Positions 9,050-15,605 of a DNA stretch of 32,267 nucleotides are shown piece after piece. Location: contig CP070722.1 of NCBI GenBank assembly GCA_020350785.1, positions 3,121,504 through 3,153,770 on the forward strand. The letters are read 5' to 3'. Both the position numbers and the translations under genes were made by a program. Origin of the DNA: Gemmatimonadota bacterium (GTDB lineage Bacteria; Gemmatimonadota; Gemmatimonadetes; Palauibacterales; KS3-K002). Position 1 is the stretch's first letter. Every line of letters starts with the position of its first letter. The notes below the pieces were generated by a model, which did not search any database, was not told the origin of the DNA, and worked only from the letters and a program-made list of their open reading frames with translations.

Positions 9050-10594
9050 TCAGAAGAAGACAACAAAAAGGGCGACGGTCAGCACTGCCACGCCGAGGCA
9101 CAGGATATCGAACAACCAGTCGCGACCCAGCAGCGCCGTCGTCGAGATCTCGCGCGCCGACTCCGTCATCGCCAGCTCGCGTTCCGGCTCGGGGCTGAGT
9201 CGCGAGATTAGAACCATGAAGAAGATCAGCGCAAGCCCGGCCAACCACATCTGGTCCAAGAACGTGGCGCCCGGCGTCAACAACTTCACGCCCACGGTTG
9301 CCGGCAGCGTTAGCGCCATGACCCAGGCCGCGGCCCGGGCGGTGGCCCGCCGCCAGAAGAGTCCGCCAAGGAATACGACGGCCACGCCCGGCGTGACCAG
9401 GCCCCAGAACTCCTGGATGTAGCTGAACACGCGCTCGAAGTTCAGCAGCACCGGGGCCCAGGCGGCAGCCACGACCAGAAAGATCACCGTGCTCAGCCGC
9501 CCGACCGCGATCAATTTCGCCTGCGAGGCCGCGGGACGAAGATGCCGTTGGTAGATGTCGACGGTGAAGATGGTGGCCGAGGAGTTCAGCATCGAATCGA
9601 GGCTCGACATGATGGCGGCGAGCAGCGCTGCGCAGATCAGACCGGTGAGCCCGCTGGGCAGCAGCCTTTGGATGAGCAGCGGATAGGCCATGTCCGAGCG
9701 CGTCAGCTCCTCGCTGTAGAGGGTCCAGGCGATGATGCCTGGAATCACTATGATGAAAGGGATGATCAGCTTGATATAGGCGGCGAACACGGCGCCGTAG
9801 AGCCCCTGCCGCACGTCCTTCGCCGCGAGCGTGCGCTGGGTGATGAACTGGTTGCAGCCCCAATAGAAAAGGTTAGCGACCCAGAGGCCGCCGAAAAAAA
9901 CTCCGAACCAGGGAAGCTCCGGGTGATCCAGCGGCAGCACCGTGTGAAACTTCTCGCCCGCCCGATGCCTCAGCACGTCCCAGCCGCCCACGGCGCGCAG
10001 GCCGACCACCGTGGTGATCGCGCCCCCCAACACCAGCATTGCACCCTGGACAAGGTCGGTCCAAACCACCGCCTTCAGGCCGCCGTAGGCGGTGTAGGCT
10101 CCGGCGAAGACGGCGAGCATGGTGATCCCCCAGCCCAGCGGCAGCCCGAAAATCGTCTGCAGCGCCAGGCCGCCGCCGAAGAGGACCGTCGCCATCGCCA
10201 CGAACACGTAGGCCAGGATCATGTAAAAGGCCAGGAAACCGCGCGACCTGACGTCGAACCGCTCTTCCAGATACTGCGGCATCGTGGTGATGCCCATCGA
10301 GAGGAACTTGGGCAGGAACCAACGGGCCACGACCACCAACGTGATCGCGGCCATCCACTCGTAGGAGGCGATCGCCAGACCGAAATCGACGCTCGAGCCC
10401 GCCATCCCCACGAAATGCTCCGTCGAGAGGCTGCTGGCGATCAGGCTGACCCCAATGACCCACCACGGCAGGTTGCGGCCCGCCAGGAAGTAGTCCGCCG
10501 CCTCTCTCTCGCGCCGGCCGGCGACCCCGGCGACGAACGCCACGATCAAGAAATAGCCGACGAACGCGCAGGTGTCGAGCGCTGAGAAGTTCAA
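9050..10594 (-). CDS. SSS-family sodium:solute symporter
   Basis: 514-residue inner-membrane transporter with about 13 hydrophobic segments, typical length for SSS (SGLT/PutP-type, LeuT fold). Family features include RNLPWWVIGVSLIASSLSTE in TM2 (family core), YEWMAAITLVVVARWFLP, TAYGGLKAVVWTDLVQG, YWGCNQFITQRTLAAK and LICAALLAAIMSSLDSMLNS. The SS-D residues of the last motif are where the Na2 site lies in characterised members. The start codon is TTG at 10594, with GGAAGAG about 7 nt upstream; no ATG gives a complete TM1. It precedes the S9 peptidase by 50 bp on the same strand, so the solute may be a peptidase product (amino acid or small peptide). The QFITQRTLAAK region resembles SGLT-like sugar carriers, so sugar is an equal alternative. 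Confidence 0.92.
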   Translation of the reverse strand: MNFSALDTCAFVGYFLIVAFVAGVAGRREREAADYFLAGRNLPWWVIGVSLIASSLSTEHFVGMAGSSVDFGLAIASYEWMAAITLVVVARWFLPKFLSMGITTMPQYLEERFDVRSRGFLAFYMILAYVFVAMATVLFGGGLALQTIFGLPLGWGITMLAVFAGAYTAYGGLKAVVWTDLVQGAMLVLGGAITTVVGLRAVGGWDVLRHRAGEKFHTVLPLDHPELPWFGVFFGGLWVANLFYWGCNQFITQRTLAAKDVRQGLYGAVFAAYIKLIIPFIIVIPGIIAWTLYSEELTRSDMAYPLLIQRLLPSGLTGLICAALLAAIMSSLDSMLNSSATIFTVDIYQRHLRPAASQAKLIAVGRLSTVIFLVVAAAWAPVLLNFERVFSYIQEFWGLVTPGVAVVFLGGLFWRRATARAAAWVMALTLPATVGVKLLTPGATFLDQMWLAGLALIFFMVLISRLSPEPERELAMTESAREISTTALLGRDWLFDILCLGVAVLTVALFVVFF

Positions 10595-10814
10595 GCCTCG
10601 TCTCTTCCGCTTTCCCGGTGAGCCTTCCGTCGTGAGGATTGTGGAGTCATCCAGGTCAGCCCGTCAACCGCGACGTCGTGTCAAAGCCAAGGGCTAGGCG
10701 CCCGGCGTGTCGGCAGCGTGCTGTAGCCGGGGCGAAACAGTACAATGGCCTCCCGGTGAAACAAGATTGAGCCTCAGTCTCATTCGTTGAGGACATCAGA
10801 AACTTCGCCCAGAT

Positions 10815-10862
10815 CGGGGCACATTGTCACATGCGTTCGCCCGCTCGGGGCCTAATTGTCAC
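10815..10862. repeat. Imperfect direct repeat TCGGGGC-n-ATTGTCAC (two copies)
   Basis: Copy one is TCGGGGCACATTGTCAC and copy two is TCGGGGCCTAATTGTCAC. The ATTGTCAC parts start 32 bp apart (10823 and 10855), close to three helical turns. They lie about 240-275 bp upstream of the first cytochrome-locus gene. They could be a tandem operator for a regulator of the locus or, less likely, terminal repeats of a lost element. Confidence 0.5.
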
Positions 10863-11035
10863 TCCTTACCTGAGATTCGGACCGCGGTCACCCACCTCAA
10901 AGGCCATCGAGGCCGCTTTTCCTTAGTCAAAATAGGAATGCTTCTTTGGCGATAGAAGGAACGACTTTTGCCATGTGCCTGATCCAAAGCCTTGCCGGCT
11001 GGGAGTAGTAATTCTCACTAGCAAGACTGAGGGCT

Positions 11036-11054
11036 GAAGCGGGCGACCCGCTTC
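11036..11054 (+). promoter_or_regulatory. Perfect 8-bp hairpin in the leader of the cytochrome operon
   Basis: GAAGCGGG, loop CGA, CCCGCTTC. It ends 43 nt before the ATG at 11098. No T-run follows, so it is not a simple terminator. If transcribed it would be a stable leader stem near the ribosome-binding region. Confidence 0.45.
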
Positions 11055-11097
11055 CTCACCGCCGATGAAGGCTATCCCCGGGATCGAGAGGGGGCTT

Positions 11098-12075
11098 ATG
11101 CAGGCACGATTTCACAAGTTCGTTCGCTTCCTTCCCGCCGCGATCGTATTTGTCGTGCTCGCCTCTTGCGAGGAACTTCCTGACGCCGCCTCCACTCACG
11201 AGCCTCGAGGCCTAACAGGCCTGCGGCCCGACCTGGTTTCGGTGGCGCCCGGCGAGATGCAGTCGCCCGTGCGGATCGCGCAAGACAAGCAAGGCCGCCT
11301 CTACGTCAGCGACTACCAGTCGCAGTCCGTGGTGATGCTGGATGCCGGAGGGGGCGGCGTCTTCGTAGCTGCCGCATTCACGGTGCCGGGTAATCCATTG
11401 GGGATCGAATGGGCGAAGGGGAACTTGCTTCTCGTAGGCAACGCCACGACCCGGACGGTGGACGTATACAGGACGACCAACGGGAAGTGGTTCTACTCGC
11501 TGGGCGGTGTGGGGGCGATCGGCGACCCCAGCGACATCGCTGCGGATTCCGACCGTGACCTGGCCTTTGTGGTCGACGGCGAGGCATTCGCGGTCAAAGT
11601 GTTCGACCTCAGGAACGGCGCCCTGCTGTACACGATCTCGGGTCCCGGGCCCGGCAGTTACTATCTGCAGAATCCGACCGCGATCGCCCTGGATCCGTCG
11701 CGCGGCGAAGTTCTGGTCAGCGACTTCGGCGATCCCGCTGTCTCCGGCTCTCCCCCCAGCGTCAAGATCTACACCTACGAGGGCGACCATGTGAAGACGC
11801 TCTCGGGGAAATCGGGGATGCTCGGCCAGAAGTTCTCACGGCCCCAGGGGCTGGCGGTCGACGCTCTCGGCCGAATCCTGCTGGTCGATGCCGTGGCCGG
11901 GGAGGTGCTCGTTCTCGACCGCCAGACCGGCAACGTGCTGGAAACGTACGGAACGCTCGGATCCGGACCCGGCGAGCTCTGGCTCCCCCTCGATCTGGTA
12001 GTCGACGACAACCAGATGCTCTACGTGACGAACAATCGGCCTCGCCGCGTCGAGGTCTTCAGCCTGGGAGGCTAG
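11098..12075 (+). CDS. Six-bladed NHL beta-propeller lipoprotein (first of two in the cytochrome locus)
   Basis: 325-residue envelope lipoprotein. ATG 11098 was preferred over 11065 because GAGAGGGGG lies just upstream and the signal peptide then starts at once. The lipobox is VLASC (Cys24) followed by EELPD. The mature protein is made of about six NHL-type blades (VRIAQDKQGRLYVSDY, LGIEWAKGNLLLVGN, SDIAADSDRDLAFVVD, AIALDPSRGEVLVSDFG, GLAVDALGRILLVDA, LVVDDNQMLYVTNN). This is consistent with a closed six-bladed propeller. Propellers of this type accompany multiheme cytochromes in Geobacter OmcS-type clusters, where their role is not settled; secretion, assembly or anchoring are proposals. 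The pentaheme cytochrome begins 4 nt after its stop, so the genes are cotranscribed. No catalytic residues are recognised. Confidence 0.87.
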   Translation: MQARFHKFVRFLPAAIVFVVLASCEELPDAASTHEPRGLTGLRPDLVSVAPGEMQSPVRIAQDKQGRLYVSDYQSQSVVMLDAGGGGVFVAAAFTVPGNPLGIEWAKGNLLLVGNATTRTVDVYRTTNGKWFYSLGGVGAIGDPSDIAADSDRDLAFVVDGEAFAVKVFDLRNGALLYTISGPGPGSYYLQNPTAIALDPSRGEVLVSDFGDPAVSGSPPSVKIYTYEGDHVKTLSGKSGMLGQKFSRPQGLAVDALGRILLVDAVAGEVLVLDRQTGNVLETYGTLGSGPGELWLPLDLVVDDNQMLYVTNNRPRRVEVFSLGG

Positions 12076-12079
12076 GTCG

Positions 12080-12694
12080 ATGAGGTGGCTACTCCTGATT
12101 CCGCCCCTGGCAGCGGCCGTGACGCTGGCCCTGCTCTTCGGATTGGAGAGCGGCGACGCCGCCTCGGCGGTCGCGCTCAACCCGAACCACGAGTGCAGTT
12201 TCTGTCACGGACTCCACGGTGGCAATACCAATCCTTTGCTCAGAGGGGCCAGCATCGAGGCGACGTGTCTGAGCTGCCACGGCCCGGCGGGCACGGCGAT
12301 TCTCGCGGATGTCCACAAGAACGACCCGACGGGCAACAGCTGCTGCGCCCCTTTCCGGGTCACTTGCATGGAGTGTCACGACCCCCACAGCAACCAGACC
12401 AACTGGCGTGGGAACGAGAACCTGAAGCTGGTCCGGGCTAACATCACCGGCGCGAACGGAACTCGCCCTGTCGTATTAGAGACCCGGAGCGGCGACTTCT
12501 CTTTTTGCGATCTCGAGGGACCGACCGGAGAAACCGGCTATCCCCAGGCGGTCGGCGAGTACGACAACGTCTGCGACGTTTGCCATGCCAACCCGGATCT
12601 CGCCAGACATCACCTGAACAGCGACAAGCAGCACCACCAAAGCCCAAATACATGCCCGAGCTGCCACACTCACGATAACGCTTTCAGTCCGTGA
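12080..12694 (+). CDS. Pentaheme c-type cytochrome (doubled-CXXCH type)
   Basis: 204-residue exported cytochrome starting 4 nt after the NHL gene. The N-terminus (MRWLLLIPPLAAAVTLALLFGLESGDAAS) is a signal peptide, possibly uncleaved. Heme-binding CXXCH sites are at 39-43 (CSFCH), 63-67 (CLSCH), 96-100 (CMECH), 165-169 (CDVCH) and 192-196 (CPSCH). Additional histidines that could be distal ligands include His46, His79, His103, His177-178 and His185-186, so bis-His ligation is possible. The DPHSNQTNWRGNENLKLVR-like stretch after heme 3 resembles other doubled-CXXCH cytochromes. An extra Cys pair (88-89) just before heme 3 is unusual and could form a disulfide. It probably acts in the periplasm or at the surface as an electron carrier for the locus. 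Confidence 0.9.
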   Translation: MRWLLLIPPLAAAVTLALLFGLESGDAASAVALNPNHECSFCHGLHGGNTNPLLRGASIEATCLSCHGPAGTAILADVHKNDPTGNSCCAPFRVTCMECHDPHSNQTNWRGNENLKLVRANITGANGTRPVVLETRSGDFSFCDLEGPTGETGYPQAVGEYDNVCDVCHANPDLARHHLNSDKQHHQSPNTCPSCHTHDNAFSP

Positions 12695-12843
12695 GCCTCG
12701 ACTCCGTGAACCGAGCTGAAACGATGCTGCAAGCCACGATAACGAATCCTTGCCTCCGCAGTTCGGGGCAGGCTGGCCCGCGAGTCGGTGGGACGCTATC
12801 GCGCGCGGGTCTTTCCACACAATCAACTTTAGGAGGGTACCCC

Positions 12844-13494
12844 ATGAAACGCTGTACTGGTATGCTGCTCGCCATGGTCTTCATGGCGACGACAGCAGCC
12901 CTGGCCCAGGGGCCGCAAGAAATCGCGGGCAGCGCCCACGACTTCCGGACCGAGGCTTGGGCAGGAAACACCGGCACGACGGCCACCGCCAACGGTGACC
13001 TGTGTGTGGTTTGCCACACGCCGCACAACGGAAATACCAGCGTTCTCAACGCTCCCCTTTGGAACCACGCAGTTTCGTCTGGGCCATGGGACCCCTACGT
13101 CGGCACCGACTTGCAGGCCACCGTTGGGGACCCCGACGGGAGCTCGGTCCTGTGCCTGAGCTGTCATGACGGCTCGGTCGCCCTGGATTCTTACGGCGGC
13201 CAGACGGGAAGCACGACCATGACCGGAGCTGCGTTTGTCGATACGGACCTGACCAACGACCACCCGGTATCGTTCGTCTTCAATGCCGCGCTTGCGGTTT
13301 CGGATGGTACCCTCTGGGATCCGGAGGTCACGAATAGCGGTCTCGGAGGCACCATCCAGGACGACATGCTCGACTCGGCCGACAAGGTGCAGTGCGCATC
13401 GTGCCACACCGTGCACAATGAGTCGACGCTTGACAAACTCCTGAAGAAGTCCAACGACGGAAGCGCTCTGTGCACCACTTGCCACGCGAAGTAA
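12844..13494 (+). CDS. Tetraheme c-type cytochrome, candidate OmcE-like extracellular filament subunit
   Basis: 216-residue exported cytochrome. ATG 12844 is chosen because AGGAGGG lies 7 nt upstream and a clean signal peptide (MKRCTGMLLAMVFMATTAALA, cleavage before QGPQ) starts there; this is the strongest ribosome-binding site in the locus. CXXCH sites are at 54-58 (CVVCH), 104-108 (CLSCH), 184-188 (CASCH) and 210-214 (CTTCH). Five other histidines (32 in SAHDF, 61 in CHTPH, 75 in PLWNH, 140 in NDHPVSF, 191 in CHTVH) are enough for bis-His ligation of all four hemes. The order S-HD, CHTPHNG, PLWNH, CLSCHDGS-A, D-HP, SCH-VH, LC-TCH near the end matches, from memory, the tetraheme family that includes OmcE-type filament cytochromes. 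A large hairpin follows the gene (13546-13580). Filament formation is inferred; the cytochrome identity is certain. Confidence 0.93.
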   Translation: MKRCTGMLLAMVFMATTAALAQGPQEIAGSAHDFRTEAWAGNTGTTATANGDLCVVCHTPHNGNTSVLNAPLWNHAVSSGPWDPYVGTDLQATVGDPDGSSVLCLSCHDGSVALDSYGGQTGSTTMTGAAFVDTDLTNDHPVSFVFNAALAVSDGTLWDPEVTNSGLGGTIQDDMLDSADKVQCASCHTVHNESTLDKLLKKSNDGSALCTTCHAK

Positions 13495-13545
13495 TTTGAT
13501 GAACTTAAGCGGCGTCCGACCGTTGGATCGAGGCGGCCGCCAGAC

Positions 13546-13580
13546 GTCAGGGGGCGCCGGGAGACGGCGCCCCCTCTGAC
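13546..13580 (+). terminator. Strong GC hairpin after the tetraheme gene (partial terminator or mRNA 3' stabiliser)
   Basis: The left arm GTCAGGGGGCGCCG (13546-13559) pairs with the right arm CGGCGCCCCCTCTGAC (13565-13580). This gives 10 bp plus 4 bp of stem around a 2-nt bulge, with a 5-nt loop. No U-tract follows (ATAGAGAGAG). It lies 52 nt after the tetraheme stop and about 40 nt before the next gene. It may cap a highly expressed upstream transcript while allowing some read-through. Confidence 0.65.
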
Positions 13581-13622
13581 ATAGAGAGAGGACGCTGCTA
13601 TCCATAAACGAAGGAGATGGTG

Positions 13623-14750
13623 ATGTTTAACCCGGTTGCTTCGCGAATCGCGGGCGCAGGTGTCGCGCTGGCGATCCCACTTCTGATCGCGGCCCTGACC
13701 GGCTGCGCTTCGAAGGCGGCAGTTGGCCCCGCGGAGCGACCGCTCGTAGTCTTCCCCCTACCACCCGACACACCTCGTGTACAGTTCCTCACCGCGTTCG
13801 GCACTTCCGAAGACGTCGAGGCGCCGAGGTCCCCTTCCTTCTGGGAACGGCTGTTGGGCGAGAAGGAAGAAAAGAAGCCCGTCGCAGCCATCATCAAGCC
13901 TTACGGCGTGACGATCCTCAACGGACGAATCTACGTCTGTGATACCGTCCTGGGCGGGATCAACGTGTTGGACGTCCGGTTGGGCCGCTTCGAGCAGTGG
14001 AAACCTACCGGGTTGGGGAAATTGGTGACGCCCGTGAACTGCCACGGTGATCCGCTGAGCGGAAAGTTGTACGTGGCCGACACCGGACGGGAGCAGGTGA
14101 TCGTATTCGACACCACTGGCGCCTACGTTACGTCGCTGGGCGAGCGAAAGGGGTCGCGGCCTGTCGACGTTTTCGTGCACGAGGATAGGATATGGGTAGC
14201 ATATTTCGGATTGCGAGAAGTCCGCAGTTACGCCATCGAGGATCATCGACTTCTCTCTACGCTTCCGAACCGGGATGCCCCGGTCGAGGAGCAGATCCGC
14301 GGCCCCACCAACATCTGGGTAGCAGACGACCAGGTATACGTGAGTGACTTCGGCGCGTCACAGGTGAAGATCTACACGACTGCTGGAGAGTTCGTGCGCG
14401 CCGTCGGTAGCTACGGGGATGCGCTCGGCCAGTTCGCACGGCCGAAGGGGATCGCGGTGGACCGCGACGCGAACCTTTTCGTCGTAGACGCGGCCTTTCA
14501 GAACGTGCAGATTTTCAACAATGAGGGGGCCTTGCTGATGTTCTTCGGCGGCCCTTACGAGGGACCCGGCACGATGTGGCTGCCCGCCAAGATCACCGTG
14601 GACTACGACAATCTCGATCTGTTCCAGAGTTACGTGGACAGGAATTTCGAGCTGCAGTTCCTGATCCTCGTGACGAATCAGTACGGGCCCGACAAGGTGT
14701 CGGTCTATGGTTTCGTCAAGGCGCGGCAGAGCGACGATGTACCGGGCTAG
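13623..14750 (+). CDS. Six-bladed NHL beta-propeller lipoprotein (second in the cytochrome locus)
   Basis: 375-residue envelope lipoprotein. ATG 13623 is preferred over ATG 13617 because the AAGGAG at 13611-13616 abuts the earlier ATG but is 6 nt from the later one. Signal and lipobox: PLLIAALTGC (Cys28). After a Pro-rich linker and a charged stretch (FWERLLGEKEEKKP), NHL-like blades follow: YGVTILNGRIYVCDTV, GDPLSGKLYVADTG, VDVFVHEDRIWVAYF, TNIWVADDQVYVSDFG, GIAVDRDANLFVVDA and a diverged last blade (KITVDYDN). It is longer than the first NHL protein and only generally similar, so the pair is not a recent duplication. Its 3' end overlaps the hexaheme gene by 14 nt, implying coupled translation. 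Likely role: structural or assembly partner for the cytochromes at the outer membrane; inferred from position. Confidence 0.86.
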   Translation: MFNPVASRIAGAGVALAIPLLIAALTGCASKAAVGPAERPLVVFPLPPDTPRVQFLTAFGTSEDVEAPRSPSFWERLLGEKEEKKPVAAIIKPYGVTILNGRIYVCDTVLGGINVLDVRLGRFEQWKPTGLGKLVTPVNCHGDPLSGKLYVADTGREQVIVFDTTGAYVTSLGERKGSRPVDVFVHEDRIWVAYFGLREVRSYAIEDHRLLSTLPNRDAPVEEQIRGPTNIWVADDQVYVSDFGASQVKIYTTAGEFVRAVGSYGDALGQFARPKGIAVDRDANLFVVDAAFQNVQIFNNEGALLMFFGGPYEGPGTMWLPAKITVDYDNLDLFQSYVDRNFELQFLILVTNQYGPDKVSVYGFVKARQSDDVPG

Positions 14751-15597
14751 GCTTCTCCTCTCGGCCGCCGCTGCCACGGCGATCTTCGCGGGCGCCAACT
14801 GCCGGAGTGCGGCGCAGGTCATTCTCGATCTGCCCGAACCGGAGCCACAAACCCAAATCGCCGCCCAGCCAGCCGCGGGCCCAGCGGCTGTACCCATCGA
14901 TACAGTACGTGCTCCTTCGCCCGCCGAGGCCGCTCAAACGCCGGACAGCGTGCTGGCGTTGCTTCCGCGGCACGCCTCCGGCGGCATCGACTGGGTTGCC
15001 GCGCTACGCCGCGGAGTCATCGGCGGCCGGCCTGCGGGTCCGAGATTCGGCTTCGACTTCTACTTCGGCGAGATGGAGGCCTACTTCCCGCACTCCTCAC
15101 ACACGGAGTGGCTTGGTTGCGAGAGCTGTCATCCTGCGATCTACCGGACACGCGGCTCATCCAAGACCAGCATGGCCGAGATCCAGGCCGGCGAATCGTG
15201 CGGCGTCTGTCACGGCAAAGTGTCCTTCGGGACCGAAGTCTGCGAGCGCTGCCACGAAGCCTTCCAGATGCCGGCGGACCGTATCGTCCCGCGCCTGGAA
15301 ACCGACCTGCTGCTGCCACGTGACAGCGCCGCCGGGTCGGAAGAGGATTTCCCGCCCTCGATCTTCGCGCATTGGCAGCATCGCATCCGCTATCTGTGTT
15401 CAGATTGCCACCCGTCTCTTTTCACGATGAAGAGGGGGGCGAACAAGATCACCATGCGCGCGATCCAGCAGGGCGAGTTCTGCGGCGATTGCCACAACGG
15501 CCGTCAGGCCTTCGGCGTTATCCAGTGCCTGCGTTGTCACCGCAGCCCACCGGACCCCGTCGAGCCGCCGAAGCCCGAGCCGAACGAGCCCGGGTAG
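14737..15597 (+). CDS. Hexaheme cytochrome with two c7-type triheme domains
   Basis: 286-residue exported cytochrome. ATG 14737 (MYRARLLLSAAAATAIFAG) is preferred over 14707 because the signal peptide then has a short n-region; it overlaps the NHL gene by 14 nt. After the signal comes a Pro/Ala-rich linker (about 30-75). Two copies of a class III (c7/c3-like) triheme domain follow. Domain 1 (about 117-173) has CESCH 128-132, CGVCH 155-159 and CERCH 169-173. Domain 2 (about 209-268) has CSDCH 221-225, CGDCH 249-253 and CLRCH 264-268. Each has the pattern F-H-H, C-CHP, K-M--I--GE-CG-CH, C-RCH typical of periplasmic triheme cytochromes. I recall a TIGRFAM model (nanowire_3heme) for this triheme type, not checked. 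It sits right before the barrel gene, so it could be the periplasmic or barrel-plug electron donor. The C-terminus is Pro-rich. Confidence 0.92.
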   Translation: MYRARLLLSAAAATAIFAGANCRSAAQVILDLPEPEPQTQIAAQPAAGPAAVPIDTVRAPSPAEAAQTPDSVLALLPRHASGGIDWVAALRRGVIGGRPAGPRFGFDFYFGEMEAYFPHSSHTEWLGCESCHPAIYRTRGSSKTSMAEIQAGESCGVCHGKVSFGTEVCERCHEAFQMPADRIVPRLETDLLLPRDSAAGSEEDFPPSIFAHWQHRIRYLCSDCHPSLFTMKRGANKITMRAIQQGEFCGDCHNGRQAFGVIQCLRCHRSPPDPVEPPKPEPNEPG

Positions 15598-15605
15598 ACC
15601 GACCG

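Larger units (their letters stand above)
10595..11097. promoter_or_regulatory. 503-bp divergent intergenic region upstream of the cytochrome locus
   Basis: This lies between the minus-strand symporter and the plus-strand NHL/cytochrome cluster, so promoters in both directions are expected. Visible structure: an imperfect direct repeat ending in ATTGTCAC (10823-10830 and 10855-10862, 32 bp apart), each preceded by TCGGGGC. A perfect 8-bp hairpin lies at 11036-11054. A TACAAT hexamer lies near 10740. No convincing -35/-10 pair at 17-bp spacing or sigma-54 -24/-12 pair was found. No credible ORF is present. Confidence 0.5.

Noticed and set aside
9000-9863. N-terminal extension of the S9 peptidase frame
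   Set aside because: It overlaps the symporter in another frame, reads as compositionally biased shadow sequence, and the ATG at 8999 has a ribosome-binding site and signal peptide.
10740-10746. TACAAT as a -10 element for the cytochrome operon
   Set aside because: No reasonable -35 at 16-18 bp spacing and it would give a leader of about 350 nt; not enough to call.
10930-11030. Similar partial GEMM-like string (ATCCAAAGCCTTGCCGG) upstream of the first NHL gene
   Set aside because: Only one conserved segment fits and the flanking stems do not form by eye.
12670-12745. Short direct repeat CACGATAACG at the end of the pentaheme gene and in the following gap
   Set aside because: Only 10 bp, with no further similarity around it; could be chance or a small local duplication.
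12695-12843. Possible GEMM (c-di-GMP/cGAMP) riboswitch in the leader of the tetraheme gene; GCAAGCCACG and GGGCAGGCTGG resemble parts of it
   Set aside because: The GGGCAAACC half and the required pairing are not present. A covariance search with RF01051 would decide; the resemblance alone is not enough.
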